Below are positions 11,763 to 20,615 of a stretch of 64,000 nucleotides of DNA, piece after piece. The stretch is from the NCBI RefSeq assembly GCF_007197555.1, contig NZ_CP041614.1, forward strand, positions 3,960,001 to 4,024,000. The letters are read 5' to 3'. A program made the position numbers and the translations under genes. The DNA comes from Shewanella psychropiezotolerans. GTDB lineage: Bacteria; Pseudomonadota; Gammaproteobacteria; Enterobacterales; Shewanellaceae. The notes under the pieces are model-generated. The model was given only the letters and a program-made list of their open reading frames with translations. It was not told the origin of the DNA and did not search any database. Numbering within the stretch: position 1 is the first letter of the stretch; each line of letters opens with the position of its first letter.

Positions 11763-11963
11763 CTAGTCATTAACCATCTGCATAGCCAAGCGTTTATCTT
11801 GTCTAATGGCTTCCTTACGATCGGCCCTTCTTTTGGTAGTAAATGCTATCAGCGGATCTTTATAATACTTAGTCTCCAGGCCACTGCAACTTGAGATTTC
11901 AACGGCATAGAGTCCTTCTGAATAACTCACGCCTTCGGGTAGTACTTTCATATTTATATCCAT
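11763..11963 (-). CDS. Small hypothetical protein, about 66 residues
   Basis: Not recognised. The frame is open from 12062, but the upstream third is hydrophobic and poorly gene-like; a start at 11963 (MDINMKVLP) or 11951 (MKVLP) is more likely. The short protein has a basic C-terminal half (KRRADRKEAIRQDKR) and one or two tyrosine/lysine-rich stretches, with no signal peptide or membrane segment from these starts. It could be a cytoplasmic nucleic-acid-associated protein, but nothing specific supports that. It lies alone in the AT-rich patch between the aerolysin gene and the LysR gene. Confidence 0.5.
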   Translation of the reverse strand: MDINMKVLPEGVSYSEGLYAVEISSCSGLETKYYKDPLIAFTTKRRADRKEAIRQDKRLAMQMVND

Positions 11964-12327
11964 CTCAACACTTGTAAAAAATACATACAAACTCACTACA
12001 CCTCTGATAATAACCTGAGATAATATACTAAACACATCAAAAAAACAAACAGGTGTGTACACACAAGTTAAAGCGAATACTTCTTAGAGCAAACAATACT
12101 TGCTGACTGTCACTCGATCAGGGCAATATCATCAATTAAAATAAGCGCATCATTGAATTTTGTTTGGTCTTTGAGATTTTTCATACAATCTAAACTACCG
12201 AATAGATAGCTCATATGACTCACAGCTAGTTTTATCAGCAAGCACTTTACTGTTAAATAGAGCTTAGTCAGGATAAGAATGTTAATACCAAACCCATTGA
12301 TACGATAAATATAAAAACGAGGGTCCG
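11964..12327. other. Intergenic region upstream of the LysR gene
   Basis: Contains the perfect palindrome TGTGTACACA at 12053-12062, a possible protein-binding site in front of the small reverse-strand gene. The rest must hold the promoter of the rightward LysR gene. A half copy of the GATACC/GGTATT-type motif (TTAATACCAA) is near 12281. No further gene is seen. Confidence 0.4.
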
Positions 12328-13230
12328 ATGAGATTACGTCATATTGAGGTTTTTCATGCCATCTATACTACGGGATCGATAACCAATGCAGCTCAGTTTC
12401 TGCATGTTTCACAACCTTCGGTCAGTAAGGTGCTGGCCCATGCCGAAATGCAGCTGGGTTTTCCCCTGTTTCAGCGTCAAAAAGGCCGCTTAAGCCCAAC
12501 CAGCGAAGCCCAGATGCTGTTCAGTGAAGTGGATAAGGTCTATAAGCAGATCCATGCGGTGCGCAATACGGCCGACAACATAAGAAAAAGCCGCAGTGGC
12601 AGCATCAGTATTGGCCTGACTCCAGCTTTAGGTTTCGATCTATTACCCGCCTCAGTGGCGGCCTATAGGCGCTCCCATCCGGAAATCCATATAAACTTAG
12701 AGACCATTCACAACGAAAATGTATTACAGGCCTTACTCGAACACAAAATTGATCTCGCCTTGATGTTCTCTCCGCCGCCATTATCCGGTGTAGAGCAGCA
12801 AGTCATATGTGAGTCTGAGTTAATACTCATGTACCCCAATGATATGTTAGCCAATCAGCCAGAATCTGTTGCCATCAATATTCTGGAAAATAAAGAACTT
12901 ATCGGTATCTGGGACAGCGGGCCATTAGGAGATATGCTGTGGAACCGCATCAACCAAGAGGGAATATCGGTCGAGAGTAATATACAGGTGCAGACCTACT
13001 TTATTGCGGCTCGTCTGGTCGCTCAGAAGATAGGTTTGTGTGTCGTCGATGAATATACGGCGGCAGGTAACCATAATGACAATGTATCTATGGCGACATT
13101 TTCTCCACCGCTTAACTTTACGTTATCGGCCCTGCATCTGGAGAATAAGAGCCTGTCAAAAATTGCCAGCGAATTCCTGCAAGAGGTGAAAACAATGACT
13201 AATAAGTGGTCATTAAAACAGCACCCATAA
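12328..13230 (+). CDS. LysR-family transcriptional regulator, probable regulator of dgcN-dgcA
   Basis: The 300-residue protein has an N-terminal winged helix-turn-helix (AIYTTGSITNAAQFLHVSQP, residues 11-30) and a C-terminal substrate-binding domain beginning near SISIGLTPALG (residue 92). Such LysR regulators are usually coded next to the genes they control; here dgcN starts about 90 bases downstream on the same strand. The effector would be expected to be a D-glutamate-related metabolite, which is inference from context. Confidence 0.85.
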   Translation: MRLRHIEVFHAIYTTGSITNAAQFLHVSQPSVSKVLAHAEMQLGFPLFQRQKGRLSPTSEAQMLFSEVDKVYKQIHAVRNTADNIRKSRSGSISIGLTPALGFDLLPASVAAYRRSHPEIHINLETIHNENVLQALLEHKIDLALMFSPPPLSGVEQQVICESELILMYPNDMLANQPESVAINILENKELIGIWDSGPLGDMLWNRINQEGISVESNIQVQTYFIAARLVAQKIGLCVVDEYTAAGNHNDNVSMATFSPPLNFTLSALHLENKSLSKIASEFLQEVKTMTNKWSLKQHP

Positions 13231-13323
13231 CCTTGAGTTATATCGTTACTAATAGATAGTATTTTCCACCTCGGAGTTGATCGCTTAGCGTTAAGTCATG
13301 TGCTAAATAACCTTAAGGCTAAT

Positions 13324-14322
13324 ATGAAAATAACAGCACCATACTTACTCTTCCTTGGTGATGCCACAGATAAACTCTCCATCAAAATGGCTCAGGGCGT
13401 TGCCGATTGGCGTCCGGATCTGTGTGTCGGCCAACTAAGGTTAGTAGGCTGTGAAGTCTCCGCTGGTCTGCAGGATATGGGCATAGAGGAAGCCAGAGAT
13501 AAGGGGGCCAATACCTTTGTACTCGGCTTTGCCAACTGCGGCGGCACGATAGACACCAGTTGGGTCCCCTATATAATTAAGGCACTGAACGCCGGTCTCC
13601 ATATCGTCAGTGGCTTGCACGATAAATTGACTGACATTGCCGATATCAAACGAGTCGCGGATGAGAAAAACCTGCAGCTTATCGATATCAGGCATCCCCA
13701 ACAAAAGTTCACCACAGGTAACGGTGTCAAGCGCACAGGTAAGCGTCTGCTGACTGTGGGCACCGACTGCTCTGTGGGTAAAATGTACACCTCACTCTGT
13801 TTAGAAAAAGCGATGTTACAACGAGGTCTCGATGTCGATTTCAGAGCGACAGGCCAATGCGGAATTTTGATCGCAGGTCATGGCGTTGCTATCGATTGTG
13901 TTGTGGCCGATTTTATCGCCGGAGCGAGTGAATCTCTCTCTCCTGATAACCATGATGACCATTGGGATATCATTGAAGGTCAGGGCTCATTGTCTCATCC
14001 GGCTTTTGCCGGCGTTAGCTTAGGGTTATTACACGGCTCACAGCCAGATACTTTAGTGATTTGCCACGCTTTAGGCCGCGAGTCCATGAGAGGATTGAGC
14101 AAGTGTTTACCCCCATCAATTTCTGACACATTAACGCTCAACTTAAACGCTGCAAAGTTAACCAACCCGGCAGCGAAAGTGATAGGTATCGCAGTTAATA
14201 CCTCAAGCGTGAGTGAAGATGAGGCCATAAGAGTCTGCGAGAAAATAGCCAAAGAATTCCACCAGCCTTGCGTCGACCCTTTACGTCACGGCGTCGATAA
14301 CATCATAGAGTGTTTACTATGA
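13324..14322 (+). CDS. dgcN: DUF1611-family protein, probable D-glutamate N-acetyltransferase DgcN
   Basis: DUF1611-family protein of 332 residues with a P-loop-like VGTDCSVGKMY segment in the second half and a Rossmann-like N-terminal part (LLFLGDATDKLSIKMAQG). Work on marine bacteria assigns DgcN to acetylation of D-glutamate as the first step of D-glutamate use, with DgcA as the racemase that follows. The ATG at 13324 is preferred over an upstream GTG at 13300 because it has AAGG about 8 bases upstream and fits the family start. It overlaps dgcA by ATGA, so the two are translationally coupled. The enzymatic role is taken from family knowledge. Confidence 0.8.
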   Translation: MKITAPYLLFLGDATDKLSIKMAQGVADWRPDLCVGQLRLVGCEVSAGLQDMGIEEARDKGANTFVLGFANCGGTIDTSWVPYIIKALNAGLHIVSGLHDKLTDIADIKRVADEKNLQLIDIRHPQQKFTTGNGVKRTGKRLLTVGTDCSVGKMYTSLCLEKAMLQRGLDVDFRATGQCGILIAGHGVAIDCVVADFIAGASESLSPDNHDDHWDIIEGQGSLSHPAFAGVSLGLLHGSQPDTLVICHALGRESMRGLSKCLPPSISDTLTLNLNAAKLTNPAAKVIGIAVNTSSVSEDEAIRVCEKIAKEFHQPCVDPLRHGVDNIIECLL

Positions 14323-15344
14323 GCCTCAATTACAAGATCCATACACAAGCCTGGCCACTGGCGAAAGAATTCAGGATCTCCCGAGGCGCAAAGACACAAG
14401 CCGATGTGGTCGTGCTGATGCTAACAGATGGAAAACACACAGCCTGGGCTGAATCCGTACCCTACGCCCGATACGGTGAGACTCTTGCCTCTGTTGTGGC
14501 TCAAATTGAACACATCATGCCCTCAGTCCATAGCGAGCTGACTGGTGGCGAATTACTGACCATAATGCCAGCTGGGGCGGCGAGGAATGTCATCGACTGT
14601 GCCCTATGGGATTTAAAGGCTAAGCAGGCTCAAACCAATGTGCACACACTGCTTTCACTGGCATTGAAAACTGAGCTCAATACGGCGCAAACCTTGAGTC
14701 TCGATGCCCCGGATAAAATGGCCAAAGCCGCCGGTGAACTGAAAACGAATCCTCTGATAAAAATCAAGTTAGACGCGGATGATATCCTGGGAAAAATGCA
14801 GCAAATCCATCACTCGGCTCCAAATAGCCAATTTATCATAGATGCGAATGAAGCCTGGAATATCGATATTTTAACCGACATTCTGCCCAAATTAGTGCCA
14901 CTCAACGTCGCCCTCATCGAGCAGCCCCTACCCAGCGAGCAAGATGAATTACTCACAGGATTTAAGCCGGCAATCCCTCTTTGCGCCGATGAATCTTGTC
15001 ATGTGGCAGCCGATCTCAAACATCTGCAGAATAAGTTTCAGGCGGTCAATATCAAGTTAGATAAGACAGGTGGACTTACCGAGGCCGTTAACTTGATGCA
15101 ACAAGCTAAGCAGCGAGGATTTATCATAATGACAGGCTGCATGGTGGGTACGTCTCTCGCCATGGCTCCCGCCTACCTTATCGGCGCTTACTCATCCTTC
15201 GTGGATCTCGATGGCCCTTTATTACTGGCCAATGACAGAGCTGACGGATTTAGCTTTAACAGGGGCTGCATGTCTTCAGCTTCCGCTACGCTTTGGGGAA
15301 GAGCCGATAATAAGCAGATGATGGAACATCTGCATTTGATCTAG
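14319..15344 (+). CDS. dgcA: Enolase-superfamily epimerase, probable N-acetyl-D-glutamate racemase DgcA
   Basis: Muconate-lactonizing-type member of the enolase superfamily, formerly annotated as L-Ala-D/L-Glu epimerase. The 341-residue protein has the catalytic KxK (LIKIKLDAD), metal ligands in IDANEAW, IEQPL and CADES, and the second catalytic lysine in NIKLDKTGG. It begins with an ATG overlapping the dgcN stop (ATGA); a longer frame from a GTG at 14310 is possible but less likely. Pairing with dgcN favours the D-glutamate catabolism role over peptidoglycan dipeptide recycling, though the two cannot be separated by sequence alone. Confidence 0.85.
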   Translation: MSLNYKIHTQAWPLAKEFRISRGAKTQADVVVLMLTDGKHTAWAESVPYARYGETLASVVAQIEHIMPSVHSELTGGELLTIMPAGAARNVIDCALWDLKAKQAQTNVHTLLSLALKTELNTAQTLSLDAPDKMAKAAGELKTNPLIKIKLDADDILGKMQQIHHSAPNSQFIIDANEAWNIDILTDILPKLVPLNVALIEQPLPSEQDELLTGFKPAIPLCADESCHVAADLKHLQNKFQAVNIKLDKTGGLTEAVNLMQQAKQRGFIIMTGCMVGTSLAMAPAYLIGAYSSFVDLDGPLLLANDRADGFSFNRGCMSSASATLWGRADNKQMMEHLHLI

Positions 15345-15357
15345 ATACAGGGCTAAC

Positions 15358-15396
15358 AAGATGACACTGAAAGCCAAAGCTCATCTGTGTCGTCTT
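15358..15396 (+). terminator. Possible weak terminator after dgcA
   Basis: AAGATGACAC and GTGTCGTCTT can pair over 10 positions (one G-U pair) around a 19-base loop, followed by GTTCGTT. The large loop and poor T run make this uncertain. Confidence 0.35.
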
Positions 15397-15423
15397 GTTC
15401 GTTAAACACTGACAAGCCTGCGC

Positions 15424-15861
15424 TTAACCTACCTTAGGTTGCTCCGTCCTAGGTTTCCATTCCCACCACTGCATCTGCTCGTCACCTTGTTTGCCTGGCT
15501 GCTTATCCGATACCAGTTTAGAAGCCTCTCTCTCATCAGACTCTTGCTTATAGGAGCGGGTCTGATAAATATCCCAGGTGATCAGGTAGTTTGGGTCGGT
15601 CACAGTGACGCCCTCGACACTGGTGTGGAATTGTCCTTTGGGAGCTGTAAACCAACATGACAAATCTGTGGGGATTAGGAACTGCTTACTTCCCTGACCC
15701 GAACTCTCCTTTTCGAACAGGGCTATGCCGATGCCTTTTTCTGCATCACAAGAGCTTACCTTTCCCGCCAACAGAGATTGCTTGAGCATCTCCCCTTCGG
15801 CAGTAAAGTAGGTCAGTCCAATCAAGCAGGTCTTCTCTATGGTCATGTCCAATGTCAGCAT
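15424..15861 (-). CDS. Hypothetical protein downstream of the molybdoenzyme genes
   Basis: Not recognised. The start at 15861 (MLTLDMTIEK) has GAGGTG about 5 bases upstream; the frame is open further upstream to 15894. The 145-residue product lacks a signal peptide and membrane segments, contains two cysteines that could matter (SSCDAEKG, LSCWFTAP), and ends in a hydrophilic Lys/Glu-rich stretch followed by QMQWWEWKPR. It follows the membrane-anchor gene on the same strand after a 131-base gap that holds a hairpin, so it may be cotranscribed with a lower expression level. A chaperone or maturation role for the molybdoenzyme is possible but unsupported. Confidence 0.65.
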   Translation of the reverse strand: MLTLDMTIEKTCLIGLTYFTAEGEMLKQSLLAGKVSSCDAEKGIGIALFEKESSGQGSKQFLIPTDLSCWFTAPKGQFHTSVEGVTVTDPNYLITWDIYQTRSYKQESDEREASKLVSDKQPGKQGDEQMQWWEWKPRTEQPKVG

Positions 15862-15948
15862 ACTCACCTCGTGTCTACTCGTTATTCTTATCATGGCTAT
15901 ATTTATTGTTCTGGCTCTTCTTTTAACTCTGAAATCAGCTGTTATTAT

Positions 15949-15970
15949 CTTGCCCTAGCTCTAGGGCAAG
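15949..15970 (-). terminator. Hairpin between the anchor gene and the downstream hypothetical gene
   Basis: CTTGCCCTA / TAGGGCAAG forms a 9-base stem with a 4-base loop just after the stop of the Fe-S/anchor gene. The following reverse-strand sequence is AT-rich without a clean T run, so it may be a partial terminator or RNA-stability hairpin. Confidence 0.5.
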
Positions 15971-15992
15971 AAGCATTTGCTAATGAGCTAAG

Positions 15993-18080
15993 TTAATGGG
16001 CCAGCGGCGCCACACCACAAGCCGGATTATCCGCTAAACCTATGTCTCTGGCATGTTGCTCGAATCCCTTGTTCTTCCAGAAGAAGGCGCCGGGCATGGT
16101 GGTAGGTATCACTAGGTTATAAAACAGCGCGCGACCTATGACGGCACTGATACAGTTAATCAGGGCGATAACTGACCAGGCAAGGAATGCCCACAGGTTA
16201 ACGCCTACCGGCTCTGAGGCTAGCCCTTGGGTATTGAACAAGCCAAGTTCACCCAGGGCCAGTAATGTCAGGCCGGCAAAGATAATCAAGGTCAACATCA
16301 GGTTACGTAGCTTGTAAGTCTTGCCGAAGGTAGTGCACTGAATATAGTGCGCCGCGCCGCCCTCATTCTCACTGGCATTGAGATCACGGTTGTGACCTAT
16401 CAGACCTATGGCTTCGAGCACTACGCCAAATAACCACACACCTCCCAGTAGCTGTAAGGCGGGCAAGAGTGGCAGAGACAATGCGGCGAGTGTGCTCAAT
16501 ATCATCACGCCGCTCACCATGGCCCCCAAGGACACGCTGTTACCCACAAAGCTAGTCACCGTCTGCCAATGATTCCAGAACGGACGCGCCTTGATCTGAT
16601 AACACTGATTCATGTAATACAGGCCCGTGGCGCCGGCGATAGCGGCAAAAATTCCCGCCCCCAGGGCCAGGTTAACCAAGGGCAAGGCGCCAGTAAGCCC
16701 GGGGAGTTCGATGTCGAAGCCCGATACCAGCAGCTCATTAAACCAGGTATTCGTGGCTAGCAGGCACACGGCCATCAAGCCGAGTCCGGCGCTGAACAAA
16801 GCCAGGCCTAATCCTTCACGGCTCATGGGTGAGTAACGCAGGTTGTTAAACCCACGATAGAAACGAAAAGGTTTACCTAGATGAGTCACGCTCATAAACA
16901 GGCCAAAAAAGGTCATAAAGAGCGATGTAACCACCAGTACTAACATCATGTCTGAGGCCATAAACAGCTCAAACGGCTCGACCCCGGCCAAGGCCGCCAA
17001 GAAGGGGACCATAAAGGTACCCAGGGCAGCCTGAGCAAACAGGGTAAACAGCACCAGAGGATTCTCCCGACTGTTGAGTTTGGCCAGATTCCAGTGTTGC
17101 TGCCTGCCCACTTTTTGATCCCCCTTCTTATCAAGAATAGGCTTATATTGGCCATCACTTCCCTTATGATATTTTATTGGCATGGAGTCGGTACGCGTCA
17201 TCTCTTCCGGCATAGACTTGGTCTGCTGGAAACGTATGTTGGGCCGCGTGATTTCCGGTGACGGGAAGCCAGGAATGCTGGTCTTACATTGCTCACGGCT
17301 CTCCGGCGTATTCTCAATCACACCGAAATCCAGTGCATTACCCACACAGGCTGAGACGCACGCAGGCTTGAGGCCCACTTCCAACCTATCGACACACATG
17401 TTGCACTTAGACACTCTTCCCTTAACCGGATCCAACTGAGGCGCATTGTAGGGACACACCCAGGTGCAGTAGCCACAGCCGAAACAGGTTTCAGGGTCCT
17501 GCAACACGGCGCCATACTCGGCATGCTTGGTATAAGCCCGGGTCGGACAGCCCTTGAGACAGACGGGATCGTCACAGTGGTTACAGGCCATGGAGATGTT
17601 CATCCGCTTATAATCTGGATATGAGCCCCCCTCCACATAGCCAACCGAGCGAAATGCCAGATGAGCTGGCGTGTCATTCTTCTCGGCGCAGGCCGACTCA
17701 CAGGCATGACAACCGATACAGTTGTCTGCGGTAAAGAAGAAACCATGCTGCTTGTTACGATCCGGATTTGTGCCGACTGCCGGATTATCGTTGATAAACA
17801 TGGAACGGCCCACCGGATTGTCGGTCAACTCCACCAAATCGATACGTTTGCCGTAGCGGTTCTCTATCTCGCTGTCGGTCTTAGGCAGATAGGCATAAGC
17901 TTGTTCCTCGGTGCGAACTTCCCAATGATTTGAGCGACCCAGCTGCTCTTCGCCTCTCTTAGGCAAAGCGTTCGCTTTGGCCACCTTTATGCTTGAGCCG
18001 GTCTCCGGGGTAAATAGCCCTACCCCCGCCTTGTCATTGCCACTGTGCAATTTGCTGCCTTCAGTTATCTGTGATGTCAT
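15993..18080 (-). CDS. Fused 4Fe-4S dicluster subunit and DmsC-type quinone-reactive membrane anchor
   Basis: A 695-residue fusion of the electron-transfer and anchor subunits normally coded by separate genes in DMSO-reductase-type complexes. Residues about 100-270 hold four cysteine clusters (CIGCHACESAC, CNHCDDPVCLKGC, CFGCGYCTWVC, CNMCVDR with CVSAC), as in DmsB/NrfC. After a hydrophilic linker (about 270-350) comes a DmsC-like domain with about eight membrane segments starting at NPLVLFTLFAQAALGTF. The N-terminal 80 or so residues are an extra region not seen in DmsB. It lies 57 bases downstream of the molybdoenzyme gene and should tie it to the quinone pool at the cytoplasmic face of the inner membrane. 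Confidence 0.88.
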   Translation of the reverse strand: MTSQITEGSKLHSGNDKAGVGLFTPETGSSIKVAKANALPKRGEEQLGRSNHWEVRTEEQAYAYLPKTDSEIENRYGKRIDLVELTDNPVGRSMFINDNPAVGTNPDRNKQHGFFFTADNCIGCHACESACAEKNDTPAHLAFRSVGYVEGGSYPDYKRMNISMACNHCDDPVCLKGCPTRAYTKHAEYGAVLQDPETCFGCGYCTWVCPYNAPQLDPVKGRVSKCNMCVDRLEVGLKPACVSACVGNALDFGVIENTPESREQCKTSIPGFPSPEITRPNIRFQQTKSMPEEMTRTDSMPIKYHKGSDGQYKPILDKKGDQKVGRQQHWNLAKLNSRENPLVLFTLFAQAALGTFMVPFLAALAGVEPFELFMASDMMLVLVVTSLFMTFFGLFMSVTHLGKPFRFYRGFNNLRYSPMSREGLGLALFSAGLGLMAVCLLATNTWFNELLVSGFDIELPGLTGALPLVNLALGAGIFAAIAGATGLYYMNQCYQIKARPFWNHWQTVTSFVGNSVSLGAMVSGVMILSTLAALSLPLLPALQLLGGVWLFGVVLEAIGLIGHNRDLNASENEGGAAHYIQCTTFGKTYKLRNLMLTLIIFAGLTLLALGELGLFNTQGLASEPVGVNLWAFLAWSVIALINCISAVIGRALFYNLVIPTTMPGAFFWKNKGFEQHARDIGLADNPACGVAPLAH

Positions 18081-18137
18081 TATCTCGTCCCCAGCCTTAA
18101 ATCTCAGGCTTCAAATTCGCAAAATTATTCCGTCACC

Positions 18138-20342
18138 CTAAAATGCACGACGCTCGACGTTGATCCGCGCCGCTTCATCTTGATCGATCGGCTCTATTCG
18201 CGTGCTGCACTGCTTAAATGCTGGCTGACGTGAATAGGGATCGAGTAAACCTAAGGTGAGACGGTTGACACAATCGTGGTAATGAAACGGGATAAACACC
18301 ATGTTACGCGGCACCCTGTGGGTCAACTGCACCATCACTACGGCATCGCCGCGACGACTCGTGAGGCGCACATAGCTCTGGTGTTCGACCCCAAGCTCTT
18401 TAGCCGCGTCTGGGTTCATCTCCATGTACGCCGTTGGGCTGAACTTGTTGCAGTTGCCTATCTTGCCCGTACGGGTACGGGTATGAAAATGCTCCACCAC
18501 CCTGCCGCTATTAAGCCAGAAGGGATACTCGTCACAGGGCTGCTCGTTGTTGTTATAAAAATTAATGGGCAGCAGATTTGCCTTACCTGACTGAGTCGGA
18601 AACAGGCCATCGCTGTAGAGCCTGGCTGTGCCTTTGAGACCTTCATCTTGCTCTCTAAATGGCCACTGAATGCCTCTGGCTGCCTCGATTTTCTCATAGG
18701 TCATGCCAGAAATATCTAAGTGACGCGGACCGCCATGGGACAACTTGCCCTTAGACAGGTATTTCATCTCTTCGAACGCCCCTTCCGGTGTCGCGGGAAA
18801 ATGGATCATCTGACCGTTATCGAAGCGCTTGGCCAGCTGATTAAAGATCCAAAAATCTGGCTTAGAATTCTTAAAGGGAGGCAAGACATTACAGATCAGG
18901 TTAACCCTGCGCTCAGTGTTAGTGTGGGTGCCCTCTTTTTCGGCCCAGACTGATGCAGGCAGATACACATGAGAATACTGGTTAGTCTCAACATCGCTAT
19001 AGACGTCTTGGATAACCAGAAAGTCTAGCTTCTCAAGCGCCTTACGGATACGCGCCGTGTTGGGCATTGAGGTCATGGGATTAGTGGCCACGATCCACAG
19101 GCCTTTTATCTCTCCAGTCTCGATGGCTGGAAAGATATCGGTCTCGGCCAGGCCGCGTTTCTTGGGAAAGAACTCAGGATCTATGCCCCAAAAATCGGCT
19201 ATCTCGTTTCTGTCGGCTTCATTTTCCAGATAACGATATCCGGGTAAGCCCGAGCAAGATGACCACTCTCGGGTGCCCATTGCATTACACTGACCGGTTA
19301 TCGATAAGCTGGTGCCACCTGGCTTACCTATATTACCGGTTATCATATTCAGGTTATTGATGTTGGCCACACCATCTGAGCCATGGGTAGATTGATTTAT
19401 CCCCATGGTCCAGATGCTCATGGCCGTCGGTGCCTTAGCATAAATTCTCGCCACATTACGTATGGTATCTTCGTCTATGCCGCAAATGTGTTGCGCTTGC
19501 TTAGGATTATAGTCCTGCACCAGTGCCTTAACCGCCTCGAAGCCTTGGGTATGGGCGTCGATATAGGCCTGATCTTGCAAGCCTTCATTGATGATCACAT
19601 GCAGCATGGCGTTGATCAGCACACAATCTGTACCTGGAGTGATCGGCAGGTGAATATCGGCAAATTGCGCCAACATGGTCACTCTGGGATCCACCACGAT
19701 CAAAGGAAAATGTCGCTTCTCCAGCGCCTCTTTCAGGCGCCAATAGATGATAGGATGTTGCTCGGGAAGGTTGGAGCCAAAAGCCATCAGACAGTGGGTA
19801 TGCTCGAAATCATCGTAACACCCCGGCGGACCGTCGGCGCCGAAGGAGCGCTTATAGCCGCTGACCGCGGACGCCATACATAAGGTGGTATTGCCGTCGT
19901 AGTTATTAGTACCGATCACACCGCGGGCAAGCTTGCCTAACGTATAGAACTCTTCGGTCAACAACTGGCCGGAAGAGACGATGGCAAAAGAATCGCGGCC
20001 ATACTTGGCTTGAATATCTTTGATCTTATCGGCCGTGGTATCCAGAGCGTGATCCCAGGAAGTAGGCTCAAAGTCTTCGAAATGCTTGTCTCTTATAAGA
20101 GGCTCTGTTCCCCTGCCCGGACTCTCGAACAACTCGTGCTCTAAGATCCCCTTGATACAGAGTTTACCCCGATTCACATCGGCGCCAGCATGGCCTCGGG
20201 TGGTGACAATCTTGTTCTGCTCGTTTAAGCCTATCTCGATAGAGCACCCCGTAGAGCAATAATTACAGGTGGTGTACTTCCACTGTGCAACTTTCTTGCT
20301 GGGTATCACGATAGGCTTTCTTTTTTTACGACCAAACAGCAT
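18138..20342 (-). CDS. Molybdopterin oxidoreductase (NasA/NapA-like), substrate uncertain
   Basis: Catalytic subunit of the bis-MGD molybdenum family, 734 residues. The N-terminal [4Fe-4S] motif is CNYCSTGC followed by CIKG; a probable Mo-ligating cysteine lies in TTLCMASAVSGYKRSFG; the C-terminal MopB-type domain includes LNSGRVVEHFHTRTRTG. There is no twin-arginine signal (start MLFGRKKRKP), so it should act in the cytoplasm. The sequence resembles assimilatory or periplasmic nitrate reductases, but its partner is a DmsBC-type fusion, and no nitrite reductase, nitrate transporter or NapC/NapB gene is nearby. Nitrate reduction, sulfite oxidation (SoeABC-like layout) or another two-electron reaction with the quinone pool remain possible. 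Confidence 0.85.
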   Translation of the reverse strand: MLFGRKKRKPIVIPSKKVAQWKYTTCNYCSTGCSIEIGLNEQNKIVTTRGHAGADVNRGKLCIKGILEHELFESPGRGTEPLIRDKHFEDFEPTSWDHALDTTADKIKDIQAKYGRDSFAIVSSGQLLTEEFYTLGKLARGVIGTNNYDGNTTLCMASAVSGYKRSFGADGPPGCYDDFEHTHCLMAFGSNLPEQHPIIYWRLKEALEKRHFPLIVVDPRVTMLAQFADIHLPITPGTDCVLINAMLHVIINEGLQDQAYIDAHTQGFEAVKALVQDYNPKQAQHICGIDEDTIRNVARIYAKAPTAMSIWTMGINQSTHGSDGVANINNLNMITGNIGKPGGTSLSITGQCNAMGTREWSSCSGLPGYRYLENEADRNEIADFWGIDPEFFPKKRGLAETDIFPAIETGEIKGLWIVATNPMTSMPNTARIRKALEKLDFLVIQDVYSDVETNQYSHVYLPASVWAEKEGTHTNTERRVNLICNVLPPFKNSKPDFWIFNQLAKRFDNGQMIHFPATPEGAFEEMKYLSKGKLSHGGPRHLDISGMTYEKIEAARGIQWPFREQDEGLKGTARLYSDGLFPTQSGKANLLPINFYNNNEQPCDEYPFWLNSGRVVEHFHTRTRTGKIGNCNKFSPTAYMEMNPDAAKELGVEHQSYVRLTSRRGDAVVMVQLTHRVPRNMVFIPFHYHDCVNRLTLGLLDPYSRQPAFKQCSTRIEPIDQDEAARINVERRAF

Positions 20343-20615
20343 AAAATTCGCCCCACATTGAATAGATTCTATTTTATTTTTGCTTTATCTCAGCAATGAT
20401 CATAACAATGCAGCCCTCATGCCAAAATATTAAACCAATAAAATCAATTAAATAGATATAATTCAGTTTCGATTGATGTACATTTTCGGTGCTTTCGCTT
20501 TAAAGTGGTGCACTTCTGGTTTTAAAATAAATTAAAATAGTTAACCCCTTTTCATTTTCCGGTCGTTTATAAGGGTATCTAAAACAGAAACAGCCATTTT
20601 TTTCTTGGAGATTTT

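Noticed and set aside
20466..20490. FNR-like TTGAT at the molybdoenzyme/ecotin gap
   Set aside because: Only the left half matches; the right half (ATCAA) is absent.
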